This document shows positions 1 to 6,255 of a stretch of DNA of 8,939 bases, one piece after another. Numbering within the stretch: position 1 is the first letter of the stretch; each line of letters opens with the position of its first letter. The stretch comes from DASRTE01 sp035316885 (GTDB lineage: Bacteria > Actinomycetota > Actinomycetes > Jiangellales > Jiangellaceae), in assembly GCA_035316885.1 (NCBI GenBank), contig DATHII010000006.1:1-8939 (forward strand). The letters are read 5' to 3'. The notes beneath the pieces are model-generated. The model did no database searches and had not been told where the DNA came from. It was given only the letters and a program-made list of their open reading frames with translations. Made by a program: the position numbers and the translations under genes.

Positions 1-251
1 GTGAACCGGCCGGTTCGCAGGCCGAACTCGTGGAGCAGCCCGTCGATCATCCGAGCGGTCGACGTCTTTCCGTTGGTGCCGCCGACATGGATGACGGGGT
101 AGCCGTGTTGCGGGTTTCCGAGCAGGTCGACCAGGTCGCGGATGCGCTCCAGTGAGGGTTCGATCCGCGACTCGGGCCACCGGGTGGCCAATGCCGCCTC
201 GACCCGGGCCAGCAGTGCAGCGCTGTCAAGCCCGGTGTGGTCGGGGGTCAC
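1..251 (-). CDS. folC: Bifunctional dihydrofolate synthase / folylpolyglutamate synthase, N-terminal part (cut by window edge)
   Basis: FolC is a cytoplasmic ATP-dependent ligase that adds glutamate to dihydropteroate and to reduced folates. Only the first 83 codons are present. The visible part contains the family's N-terminal helix (residues about 29-44, RIEPSLERIRDLVDLL), the segment PVIHVGGTNGKTST with its ATP-binding P-loop GGTNGKTS at 57-64, and then TARMIDGLLHEFGLRTGRF, as in Mur-ligase-type synthetases. The GTG at 251 is chosen as start because GGAG at 261-264 lies 9 bases upstream. An in-frame GTG at 266 has no good ribosome-binding site. The gene follows the small gene at 289-558 by 37 bases and is probably co-transcribed with it. 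The valS-folC neighbourhood is common in Actinobacteria and supports the call. Whether both activities are retained cannot be judged from this fragment. Confidence 0.93.
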   Translation of the reverse strand, partial: MTPDHTGLDSAALLARVEAALATRWPESRIEPSLERIRDLVDLLGNPQHGYPVIHVGGTNGKTSTARMIDGLLHEFGLRTGRF

Positions 252-288
252 GGCGGCATTCTCCACGAGTCCGCCGGTCGAGCCGGCG

Positions 289-558
289 TCAGTGCCCGTC
301 CTTGATCCCGTGCACCCGCTGCGTCAGCGCCTGGACGTCCCGGTCGAGGCCGTCCAAGCGTCGGTCGACCCCGTCGAACCGGACGCTCACCAAGTCGAAG
401 CGGGCGATCATCTCGGCACGCAGACCACCGATCTCGGCCGTCATCGCGCCACGCAGCCCGCGGATCTCGCTGCCGACGACGCGCAGCAGGAGCCCGGACA
501 TTCCGACCATCACGGCCAGGAAACCGCCGATCAGCGTCCAGGTCTGGGCGTCGTTCAC
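289..558 (-). CDS. Small membrane-anchored coiled-coil protein of unknown function
   Basis: I do not recognise a named family. The 89-residue product starts MNDAQTWTLIGGF and has one predicted membrane segment at about residues 7-27. A charged helical region runs from about 30 to 83. Residues 53-80 form four uninterrupted heptads, RFDLVSV RFDGVDR RLDGLDR DVQALTQ, with hydrophobic residues at a and d positions (F54/V57, F61/V64, L68/L71, V75/L78), so an oligomeric coiled coil is likely. The arginines after the membrane segment suggest the coiled coil is cytoplasmic. The GTG at 558 is chosen because a GAGGAGG-like site lies just upstream; a longer frame from GTG 603 lacks one. Similar short proteins of the form 'TWTLIG..., EI.GLR, RFD..D.R' occur in actinobacteria as far as I recall, without a known role. 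It sits between valS and folC and may have its own promoter (581-586). Confidence 0.72.
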   Translation of the reverse strand: MNDAQTWTLIGGFLAVMVGMSGLLLRVVGSEIRGLRGAMTAEIGGLRAEMIARFDLVSVRFDGVDRRLDGLDRDVQALTQRVHGIKDGH

Positions 559-580
559 GCCACCTCCTCGGCCGATCTCG

Positions 581-586
581 ATGATA
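581..586 (-). promoter_or_regulatory. Candidate -10 box for the small coiled-coil gene (and folC)
   Basis: The minus strand reads TATCAT here, five of six bases matching TATAAT. It would start transcription near 574, about 16 bases before the GTG at 558. No TTGACA-like -35 is seen at 16-18 bases spacing. The 105-base gap between valS and this gene has no other obvious signal and no strong terminator. This is a pattern match only. Confidence 0.35.
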
Positions 587-663
587 CGACCGTAGGCATC
601 CACGGCGACGCCGCGGAAGCGCGTACTGGCCGGTGTGGACGATCGGTCGCTCTGTGGAAGACC

Positions 664-3294
664 TCAGCCGGGCAGCGCCGCGAGCTGACCCTCGAGTCGG
701 GCGATGTCGGCCTCGGCCGCGGTCCGCCGGTCACGGATCTTCGTCACGACGGCATCCGGCGCTTTGGCGAGGAACTGCTCGTTGTCCAGCTTGGCTGCCG
801 CCTGTGCCAGCTCTTTGCGTGCAGCGGCGAGATCCTTGTCCAACCGGCGCCGCTCGGCGGCAACGTCGATCGTGCCCGAGACGTCGATGTCCACCGTCAC
901 CGCGCCCACCCGCAGCGTCGCCGTCGGCGCGAAGCCGTCGGCGGGATCGTCCAGCCAGGTAAGCGACCTGATCTCGACCTCGTGCAGTGACACCGGTCCC
1001 TCGACGTTTCCGCCGAGCCGCGCGGCGACCCGCTGGCGCGGCTTGAGCCCCTGGTCGCTCCGGAACCGGCGCACCTCGGTGACCAATCGCTGGATGCCGG
1101 CGACGGCCGCCTCCGCGTCCGGGTCGGTCCACGCCGGGTCGGCCGAGGGCCAGGCGGCCGTGACCAGCGGTTCGTCGCCGGTCAGCTCCGTCCACAGCGT
1201 CTCGGTGACGAACGGCGTCAGCGGATGCAGCAAGCGGAGCACCGTGTCGAGAACGTGCCCCAGCACGAGCCGCGTGCGTTCGCCCGCGGCTCCGCCCATC
1301 CCCAACGGCGTCTTGGCCAGCTCGACGTACCAGTCGCAGAACTCGTCCCAGGCGAAGTGGAACAGCGCCTCCGACGCCTTGGCGAACTGGAAGTCCTCGT
1401 AGAACGCGTCGACCTCCGCAGCCGTCGCATGCAGCCTGGACAGGATCCAGCGGTCCGGAGCCGACAGGTGGGCGGCGGGTGGCAGCTGACCGATCCGGGC
1501 ACCGTTCAGCAGCGCGAAACGCGTCGCGTTCCAGAGCTTGTTGCAGAAGTTGCGCGACGCCTGGACCCAGTCCTCGCCCACCGGCACGTCCGTGCCTGGG
1601 TTGGCCCCGCGTGCCAGCGTGAAGCGGACGGCGTCGGCGCCATAGGCATCGAGCCACTCGATCGGGTCGACGGCATTGCCGAACGACTTCGACATCTTCT
1701 TGCCGCGCACGTCGCGCACCATCCCGTGCAGGGCGACGATGCGGAACGGCACCGCGTCCTCCGGCGCTCGGTCGCTGTGCGCGTAGAGCCCGAACATCAT
1801 CATCCGGGCGACCCAGAAGAACAGGATGTCGTAGCCGGTGACCAGCACCTGGTTCGGGTAGAACTTCGCCAGCGCCGGCGTCTCGTCCGGCCAGCCCAGC
1901 GTGGAGAATGGCCAGAGCGCGGACGAGAACCAGGTGTCGAGGACGTCGCCGTCCTGGGCCCAACCCTCGGCAGACGGTGCTTCGTCGTCGGGGCCGAGGC
2001 AGACGACCTCGCCGTCGGGGCCGTACCAGACCGGGATCCGGTGGCCCCACCACAGCTGGCGCGAGACGCACCAGTCGTGCATGTCGTCGACCCAGGCGAA
2101 CCAGCGGGGCTCCATCTCCTTCGGGTGGATGACCACGCGCCCATCGCGAACCGCGTCGCCGGCGGCCTTCGCCAGCGGACCGACCCGAACCCACCATTGC
2201 AGCGAGAGCCGCGGCTCGATGACCGTCTTGCACCGCGAGCAGTGGCCCACCGAGTGCAGGTACGGCCGCTTCTCCGCGACGATGCGGCCCTCCTCGCGCA
2301 GCGCCGCCACGACAGCCGGCCTGGCCTCGAAGCGGTCGAGCCCCTGGAACGAGCCGTGCGCGGTGATCCGGCCCTGCTCGTCGAGGACCATCAGGCTCGG
2401 CAGCCCGTGCCGCTGCCCGATCTCGAAGTCGTTGGGGTCGTGCCCCGGTGTCACCTTGACCATGCCGGTGCCGAACGACGGGTCGACGTGGGCATCGGCC
2501 ACGATCGGGATGCGCCGGCCGGTCAGCGGCAGCTCGACCTCGGTGCCAACCAGGTGCGCGTAACGCTCGTCGTCGGGATGGACGGCGACCGCCGTGTCGC
2601 CGAGCATTGTCTCGGCGCGGGTGGTCGCGACCACGACCTGGCTGGTCCTCGGGTCGCCGTAGCGGATCGTGACCAGCTCGCCCTCGTCGTCGGAATGCTC
2701 GACCTCGATGTCGGACAGCGCAGTGTGGCAGCGCACGCACCAGTTGATGATCCGCTCGGCCCGGTAGACCAGACCGTCGTCGTAGAGCCGCTTGAAGATC
2801 TCCTGGACGGCGCGGGAGAGCCCGTCGTCCATGGTGAAGCGCTCGCGGCTCCACGCGACGCCGTCGCCGAGCCGGCGCATCTGTCCGAGGATCTTGCCGC
2901 CCGACTCTGCCTTCCACTCCCAGACCTTCTCGACGAACGCCTCGCGGCCCAGGTCGTGCCGCGAGAGCCCTTGTTTGGACAGCTCACGCTCGACGACGTT
3001 CTGGGTGGCGATGCCGGCGTGGTCCATGCCGGGCATCCACAGCGCCTCGTAGCCCTGCATGCGGCGGCGGCGGACCAGGGCGTCGATCAGGGTGTGTTCG
3101 AAGGCATGTCCGAGATGAAGCGATCCGGTGACGTTGGGCGGCGGGATGACGATGCAGAACGGCGGCTTGTCACTCTTCTCGTCAACCTCGAAATAGCCGC
3201 GCTCGACCCAACCCTCGTAGAGCGGACCCTCGACCTCCGCCGGCGCGAACGCCGTGGCCAGGCTGGTGTGGGCGGTAGGGGTCGTCTCGGTCAC
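664..3294 (-). CDS. valS: Valyl-tRNA synthetase
   Basis: This cytoplasmic class I synthetase charges tRNA-Val and hydrolyses mischarged Thr-tRNA-Val. The 876-residue product has the usual actinobacterial length. It shows the HIGH-type motif HLGH at 60-63 (in PPPNVTGSLHLGHA) and KMSKS at 533-537. The CP1 editing domain has TTRAETMLGD at 224-233 and GHDPNDFEIG at 284-293. Two CxxC pairs that could bind zinc are at 186/189 and 352/355. The anticodon-binding region follows (about 610-760), and the C-terminal coiled-coil arm that contacts tRNA covers about 805-873. No key motif is missing. The start is GTG at 3294; an SD sequence is not evident, but a TANNNT box sits 7 bases upstream, so a leaderless message is possible. 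The gene lies 56 bases after clpX, too short a gap for a T-box leader. Confidence 0.98.
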   Translation of the reverse strand: MTETTPTAHTSLATAFAPAEVEGPLYEGWVERGYFEVDEKSDKPPFCIVIPPPNVTGSLHLGHAFEHTLIDALVRRRRMQGYEALWMPGMDHAGIATQNVVERELSKQGLSRHDLGREAFVEKVWEWKAESGGKILGQMRRLGDGVAWSRERFTMDDGLSRAVQEIFKRLYDDGLVYRAERIINWCVRCHTALSDIEVEHSDDEGELVTIRYGDPRTSQVVVATTRAETMLGDTAVAVHPDDERYAHLVGTEVELPLTGRRIPIVADAHVDPSFGTGMVKVTPGHDPNDFEIGQRHGLPSLMVLDEQGRITAHGSFQGLDRFEARPAVVAALREEGRIVAEKRPYLHSVGHCSRCKTVIEPRLSLQWWVRVGPLAKAAGDAVRDGRVVIHPKEMEPRWFAWVDDMHDWCVSRQLWWGHRIPVWYGPDGEVVCLGPDDEAPSAEGWAQDGDVLDTWFSSALWPFSTLGWPDETPALAKFYPNQVLVTGYDILFFWVARMMMFGLYAHSDRAPEDAVPFRIVALHGMVRDVRGKKMSKSFGNAVDPIEWLDAYGADAVRFTLARGANPGTDVPVGEDWVQASRNFCNKLWNATRFALLNGARIGQLPPAAHLSAPDRWILSRLHATAAEVDAFYEDFQFAKASEALFHFAWDEFCDWYVELAKTPLGMGGAAGERTRLVLGHVLDTVLRLLHPLTPFVTETLWTELTGDEPLVTAAWPSADPAWTDPDAEAAVAGIQRLVTEVRRFRSDQGLKPRQRVAARLGGNVEGPVSLHEVEIRSLTWLDDPADGFAPTATLRVGAVTVDIDVSGTIDVAAERRRLDKDLAAARKELAQAAAKLDNEQFLAKAPDAVVTKIRDRRTAAEADIARLEGQLAALPG

Positions 3295-3301
3295 GGCGGG
3301 A

Positions 3302-3307
3302 AGTCTA
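3302..3307 (-). promoter_or_regulatory. Candidate -10 box for a leaderless valS transcript
   Basis: The minus strand reads TAGACT, matching TANNNT, and ends exactly 7 bases before the valS GTG. No Shine-Dalgarno sequence is visible in between (the bases are TCCCGCC). This spacing is typical of actinobacterial leaderless genes, where transcription begins at the start codon. No -35 is recognisable. It would give valS expression independent of clpX read-through. Confidence 0.4.
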
Positions 3308-3350
3308 CGGACTACGACACGATCTTCCTGGTGCGCGATGACTTGCCGGT

Positions 3351-4643
3351 CTAGGCGCTCTTCTCGCGGCGTTCGCGCTTGCGGGTGGTGACCTCGCGCG
3401 GGACCAGCGTCGGGTTGACGTTCTCGAGCACAACCTCGCGGTTGATGACCACGCGGGCGACGTCGTCGCGGCTGGGCACCTCGTACATCACATGGAGGAG
3501 GACCTCCTCCATGATCGCCCGCAGGCCCCGGGCCCCGGTGCCGCGCAGCAGCGCCTGATCGGCCACGGCGTCGATCGCATCGTCGGTGAACTCGAGTTCG
3601 ACGTTGTCGATCTCGAAGAGCCGGTGGTATTGCCTCACCAGCGCGTTGCGCGGCTCGGACAGGATGCGGATCAGCGCTTCGCGGTCGAGCGGGCTCACCG
3701 TCGTGATGACCGGGAGCCGGCCGATGAACTCCGGGATCAGGCCGAACTTGAGCAGGTCTTCGGGCATGACCTCGCCGAAGCGGTCGGCGCCGTCGCGCTC
3801 GGCCTTGCTGCGGATCTCGGCGCCGAAACCGAGGCCGGTGCGGCCGATGCGGTGCTCGATGATCTCCTCGAGCCCGGCGAAGGCACCGCCCACGACGAAC
3901 AGAACGTTCGTTGTGTCGATCTGGATGAACTCCTGGTGAGGGTGCTTGCGCCCGCCCTGCGGGGGGACGCTGGCGGTGGTGCCCTCGAGAATCTTCAGCA
4001 GCGCTTGCTGAACACCTTCGCCCGAGACGTCTCTGGTGATCGACGGGTTCTCGCTCTTGCGGGCGATCTTGTCGACCTCGTCGATGTAGATGATGCCGGT
4101 CTCGGCCTTCTTGACGTCGTAGTCGGCCGCCTGGATCAGCTTGAGCAGGATGTTCTCGACGTCCTCACCGACGTAGCCTGCCTCGGTGAGCGCAGTGGCA
4201 TCGGCGATGGCGAACGGCACGTTGAGCAGGCGGGCCAGCGTCTGCGCGAGGTAGGTCTTGCCGCAGCCCGTGGGGCCGATGAGCAGGATGTTGGACTTGG
4301 CAAGCTCGACGGCCTCTTCCTTCGCCGCCCGGGGACCCCCGGCCTGGCGCGCCTGTACCCGCTTGTAGTGGTTGTAGACCGCTACCGACAGCGCCTTCTT
4401 GGCGATCTCCTGGCCGATGACGTATTGCTCGAGGAACTCGTAGATCTCACGCGGCTTCGGCAGCTCGGCCAGCGAGGCTTCGGGACTCTCGTTGAGCTCT
4501 TCCTCGATGATCTCGTTACAGAGATCGATGCACTCGTCGCAGATGTACACGCCGGGCCCGGCGATGAGCTTCTTTACCTGCTTCTGGCTCTTCCCACAGA
4601 ACGAGCACTTGAGCAGGTCACCGCCGTCGCCGATGCGTGCCAC
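3351..4643 (-). CDS. clpX: ATP-dependent Clp protease ATP-binding subunit ClpX
   Basis: ClpX is a hexameric AAA+ unfoldase that recognises degrons, unfolds substrates and threads them into the ClpP barrel. The 430-residue product has the N-terminal C4 zinc-binding domain (Cys 13, 16, 35, 38). It also has Walker A GPTGCGKT at 123-130, the substrate-gripping pore loop GYVG at 156-159, and Walker B IYIDE ending at D188-E189. Further motifs are the RKH loop at 232-234, the LGF version of the ClpP-docking loop at 271-273, an arginine finger in EFIGRLP and sensor 2 GARGLR at 370-375. The GTG at 4643 is the start: it gives the conserved MARIGDGGDLLKCSFCG beginning and has GAAGGA 8 bases upstream. 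The frame is open to 4982, but that extension overlaps clpP2 and is not homologous to ClpX. clpP2 lies upstream, 121 bases away, across a strong hairpin, so clpX probably also uses its own promoter. Confidence 0.98.
   Translation of the reverse strand: MARIGDGGDLLKCSFCGKSQKQVKKLIAGPGVYICDECIDLCNEIIEEELNESPEASLAELPKPREIYEFLEQYVIGQEIAKKALSVAVYNHYKRVQARQAGGPRAAKEEAVELAKSNILLIGPTGCGKTYLAQTLARLLNVPFAIADATALTEAGYVGEDVENILLKLIQAADYDVKKAETGIIYIDEVDKIARKSENPSITRDVSGEGVQQALLKILEGTTASVPPQGGRKHPHQEFIQIDTTNVLFVVGGAFAGLEEIIEHRIGRTGLGFGAEIRSKAERDGADRFGEVMPEDLLKFGLIPEFIGRLPVITTVSPLDREALIRILSEPRNALVRQYHRLFEIDNVELEFTDDAIDAVADQALLRGTGARGLRAIMEEVLLHVMYEVPSRDDVARVVINREVVLENVNPTLVPREVTTRKRERREKSA
3491..3513. repeat. 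Perfect 11-bp inverted repeat inside clpX
   Basis: The arms CATGGAGGAGG and CCTCCTCCATG are separated by a single base. They lie over codons for the conserved ClpX segment MEEVLLH (residues 378-384). Conserved protein sequence plus GC-ending codons explains the symmetry, so a separate DNA-level role is not established. Confidence 0.8.
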
Positions 4644-4689
4644 GCGGATCGTCCTTCCCCGGAGCGGTGCCCATGGGCCGTGTGTCTCG

Positions 4690-4695
4690 ACGTTA
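4690..4695 (-). promoter_or_regulatory. Candidate -10 box for clpX
   Basis: The minus strand reads TAACGT (TANNNT type), placed after the terminator-like hairpin and about 46 bases before the clpX start codon. No convincing -35 is seen. It would allow clpX to be transcribed when read-through from clpP1P2 is blocked. This is a weak motif in GC-rich DNA. Confidence 0.3.
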
Positions 4696-4727
4696 CCCCT
4701 TCGGGCCGACGAGCGGGCAGCGGCACG

Positions 4728-4760
4728 CGAGGACGTGCCGGTGACCCCGGCACGTCCTCG
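4728..4760 (-). terminator. Strong hairpin terminator between clpP2 and clpX
   Basis: There is a perfect 14-bp inverted repeat (CGAGGACGTGCCGG / CCGGCACGTCCTCG) with a 5-base loop TGACC. It begins four bases after the clpP2 stop codon in the direction of transcription. No T-run follows, which fits the U-less terminators frequent in high-GC actinobacteria. The copy CGGCACG at 4721-4727 could pair instead with 4734-4740, giving a weaker, mutually exclusive 7-bp hairpin. Confidence 0.75.
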
Positions 4761-4764
4761 AGCA

Positions 4765-5394
4765 TCAGGCGACGGCGCTCGCCTTGCGGGAGGTGGTGAA
4801 GGCGTCGACGAGGCCGTAGTCGATTGCTTCCTGGGTGGTGAGGATCTTGTCGCGCTCGATGTCCTTGCGGACCTCGTCGACGTCCTTACCGCTGTGGCGA
4901 GCGATGATCTCCTCGAGAAGGGAACGCATCCGCAGGATCTCGTTGGCCTGGATCTCGATGTCGCTGGCCGCACCGTACGCACCCTCGGTGTAGGGCTGGT
5001 GGATCAGCACCCGCGCGTTGGGTACCGCGAGCCGCTTGCCCTTGGCACCCGCCGCCAGCAGCACCGCGGCCGCCGAGGCGGCTTGGCCCATGCAGACCGT
5101 GCGGATGTCGGGCTTGATGAACTGCATCGTGTCGTAGATGGTCGTCATCGCCGTGAACGATCCGCCCGGCGAGTTGATGTAGATGTCGATGTCGCGGTCG
5201 GGGTCCATCGACTCCAGCGACATCAGCTGAGCCATGACGGCGTTGGCGACGTCGTCGGAGATCGGCGTGCCGAGGATGATGATGCGCTCCTCGAACAGCT
5301 TCGCGTACGGGTCGATCCGCCGGAAGCCGTAGGAGGTGCGCTCCTCCCACTGCGGGATGTAGTAGTTCATCGAGGGGACCTGGAGGTCGCTCAT
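4765..5394 (-). CDS. clpP2: ATP-dependent Clp protease proteolytic subunit ClpP2
   Basis: This serine protease subunit forms one heptameric ring of the tetradecameric ClpP1P2 barrel and degrades proteins delivered by ClpX or ClpC. The 209-residue product carries the actinobacterial ClpP2 N-terminal signature PQWEERTSYG at 14-23 and the oxyanion-region motif NSPGGS at 74-79. The catalytic Ser is S107 in GQAASAAA, with His at 132 (LIHQPY) and Asp at 182 (ERDK). The complete triad indicates an active subunit. The first residues are probably a propeptide removed on maturation, by analogy with the family. ATG 5394 is chosen because AGGAG lies 5 bases upstream; an in-frame ATG at 5370 is a less likely alternative. 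It follows clpP1 by 50 bases, with no terminator between, so the two are almost certainly co-transcribed. Confidence 0.97.
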   Translation of the reverse strand: MSDLQVPSMNYYIPQWEERTSYGFRRIDPYAKLFEERIIILGTPISDDVANAVMAQLMSLESMDPDRDIDIYINSPGGSFTAMTTIYDTMQFIKPDIRTVCMGQAASAAAVLLAAGAKGKRLAVPNARVLIHQPYTEGAYGAASDIEIQANEILRMRSLLEEIIARHSGKDVDEVRKDIERDKILTTQEAIDYGLVDAFTTSRKASAVA

Positions 5395-5444
5395 CGGGGC
5401 TCCTGGGCTCAAGTCGGTGTGAAGTCTGCCGGCAGCGCGGACGG

Positions 5445-6086
5445 CTAAGCCGTGCCGCCGCCCTCGGAGACCTGGGAGGCGCTCTGGACGACATGGTCGA
5501 CGAAGCCGTACTCCATGGCCTCCTCGGCGGTGAACCACCGGTCGCGGTCGGAGTCGCGGTCGATCTCCTCGACAGTGCGCCCGGTGTGCCGGGCGATCAG
5601 CTCGGCCATCTGGCGCTTGGTGTGGAGCATCTGCTCGGCCTGGATGCGGATGTCGCTGGCCGAGCCCCCCATGCCGCCCGAGGGCTGGTGCATCATGATC
5701 CGCGCGTGCGGGGTGGCGTAGCGCTTGCCCCGGGTGCCCGCGGCCAGCAGGAACTGGCCCATCGACGCCGCCAGACCCATCGCCACGGTGACGACGTCGG
5801 GCTTGACGAACTGCATCGTGTCGTAGATAGCCATGCCCGCCGACACCGAGCCGCCGGGCGAGTTGATGTAGAGGTGGACGTCCTTCTCGGGGTCCTCGGC
5901 TGCGAGCAGGAGCAGCTGGGCGCAGATCGCGTTGGCGTTCTCGTCCTTGACCTCGGTGCCGAGGAAGATGATCCGCTCACGGAGCAGGCGGTTGTAGACG
6001 TTGTCCTCCAGGCCCATCGCCGAGCCTGGGGACTGCTGCATCGTGGCAGGAAGGACGAGACCGGATGTCTCGGGCCGTGGGCTCAC
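5445..6086 (-). CDS. clpP1: ATP-dependent Clp protease proteolytic subunit ClpP1
   Basis: This is the partner ring of the ClpP1P2 protease. The 213-residue product has NSPGGS at 75-80, the catalytic Ser S108 in MGLAASMG, His 133 in MMHQPSGG and Asp 182 in SDRDRWFTAEEA, so the triad is intact. The C-terminus ends in a Gly-rich tail (SEGGGTA). GTG 6086 is taken as start because GAGGAG lies about 5 bases upstream. ATG 6041 (MQQSPGSAMGLEDNVYN) is closer to where homology to other ClpP1 proteins begins, so the first 15 residues are less certain and may be propeptide. It is the first gene of the clpP1P2 unit. The 169-base upstream gap holds a ClgR-type operator and a candidate -10, consistent with stress-induced expression. 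Confidence 0.97.
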   Translation of the reverse strand: MSPRPETSGLVLPATMQQSPGSAMGLEDNVYNRLLRERIIFLGTEVKDENANAICAQLLLLAAEDPEKDVHLYINSPGGSVSAGMAIYDTMQFVKPDVVTVAMGLAASMGQFLLAAGTRGKRYATPHARIMMHQPSGGMGGSASDIRIQAEQMLHTKRQMAELIARHTGRTVEEIDRDSDRDRWFTAEEAMEYGFVDHVVQSASQVSEGGGTA

Positions 6087-6153
6087 CGTGTCTCCTCGTC
6101 GGTGCATTGGCGGCGTTCCGGCCGCCGGGCGGTTCGTCGTTGGTGTGTCATCG

Positions 6154-6159
6154 ACCCTA
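6154..6159 (-). promoter_or_regulatory. Candidate -10 box of the clpP1P2 promoter
   Basis: The minus strand reads TAGGGT (TANNNT type), predicting a start near 6147 and a leader of about 60 bases to the clpP1 GTG. There is no good -35, which is typical of activator-dependent promoters. The ClgR-type box would then be centred about 57 bases upstream of the transcription start, a usual position for an activator. Confidence 0.4.
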
Positions 6160-6197
6160 ACCAACCCCGACCGCCCCGCCATCCGGGAACGGCCCCT

Positions 6198-6211
6198 GTT
6201 CGCTCACGGCG
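6198..6211. promoter_or_regulatory. ClgR-type operator upstream of clpP1
   Basis: The plus strand reads GTTCGC-TCACG-GCG, an exact match to the motif GTTCGC-N5-GCG that I recall for the Streptomyces regulator ClgR at clpP1 and lon. It is part of an imperfect dyad, GTTCGC ... GCGTGC. ClgR is a helix-turn-helix activator of clp and lon genes in Actinobacteria and is itself a Clp substrate. The position, 112 bases before the clpP1 start codon, supports a real site. The regulator gene itself is not in the window. Confidence 0.68.
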
Positions 6212-6218
6212 TGCCAGA

Positions 6219-6240
6219 CGCTGCCCACGGGAGCGCAGCG
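6219..6240 (-). terminator. Weak hairpin downstream of tig
   Basis: A 6-bp stem, CGCTGC / GCAGCG, with a 10-base loop begins 15 bases after the tig stop codon. There is no T-run. It might limit read-through from tig into clpP1P2, but it is weak and could be chance. Confidence 0.25.
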
Positions 6241-6255
6241 ATGACGAGCCGTGGT

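Noticed and set aside
13..27. GTTCGC followed by GAAC near the left edge as a second ClgR-type site
   Set aside because: It is inside folC coding sequence and lacks GCG at the required N5 spacing.
559..603. Longer start (GTG 603) for the small coiled-coil gene
   Set aside because: No ribosome-binding site precedes it and it would include the candidate -10 box. GTG 558 has a strong GAGGAGG-type site.
3295..3350. A T-box or other tRNA-sensing leader before valS
   Set aside because: The clpX-valS gap is only 56 bases, with no specifier loop or T-box sequence; it is too short for such a riboswitch.
1225..3354. A 709-codon open frame on the plus strand, opposite valS
   Set aside because: It lies fully antisense to a clear ValRS gene. 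Its product is Arg/Val/Asp/Gly-rich with no recognisable domain. Long stop-free antisense frames are expected opposite high-GC genes with G/C in third codon positions.
3492..4799. A 435-codon open frame on the plus strand, opposite clpX
   Set aside because: Same codon-bias shadow effect; the minus-strand ClpX motifs are complete and there is no plausible ribosome-binding site or domain in the antisense frame.
4644..4982. N-terminal extension of the clpX frame into clpP2
   Set aside because: The extension is Arg/Ser/Pro-rich, overlaps clpP2 coding sequence and the terminator hairpin, and is not ClpX-like. GTG 4643 has an SD and gives the conserved N-terminus.
5426..5435. CTGCCGGCAG palindrome between clpP1 and clpP2
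   Set aside because: Ten bases with no loop and no T-run, in GC-rich DNA; too short to call a terminator, and clpP1P2 co-transcription is expected.
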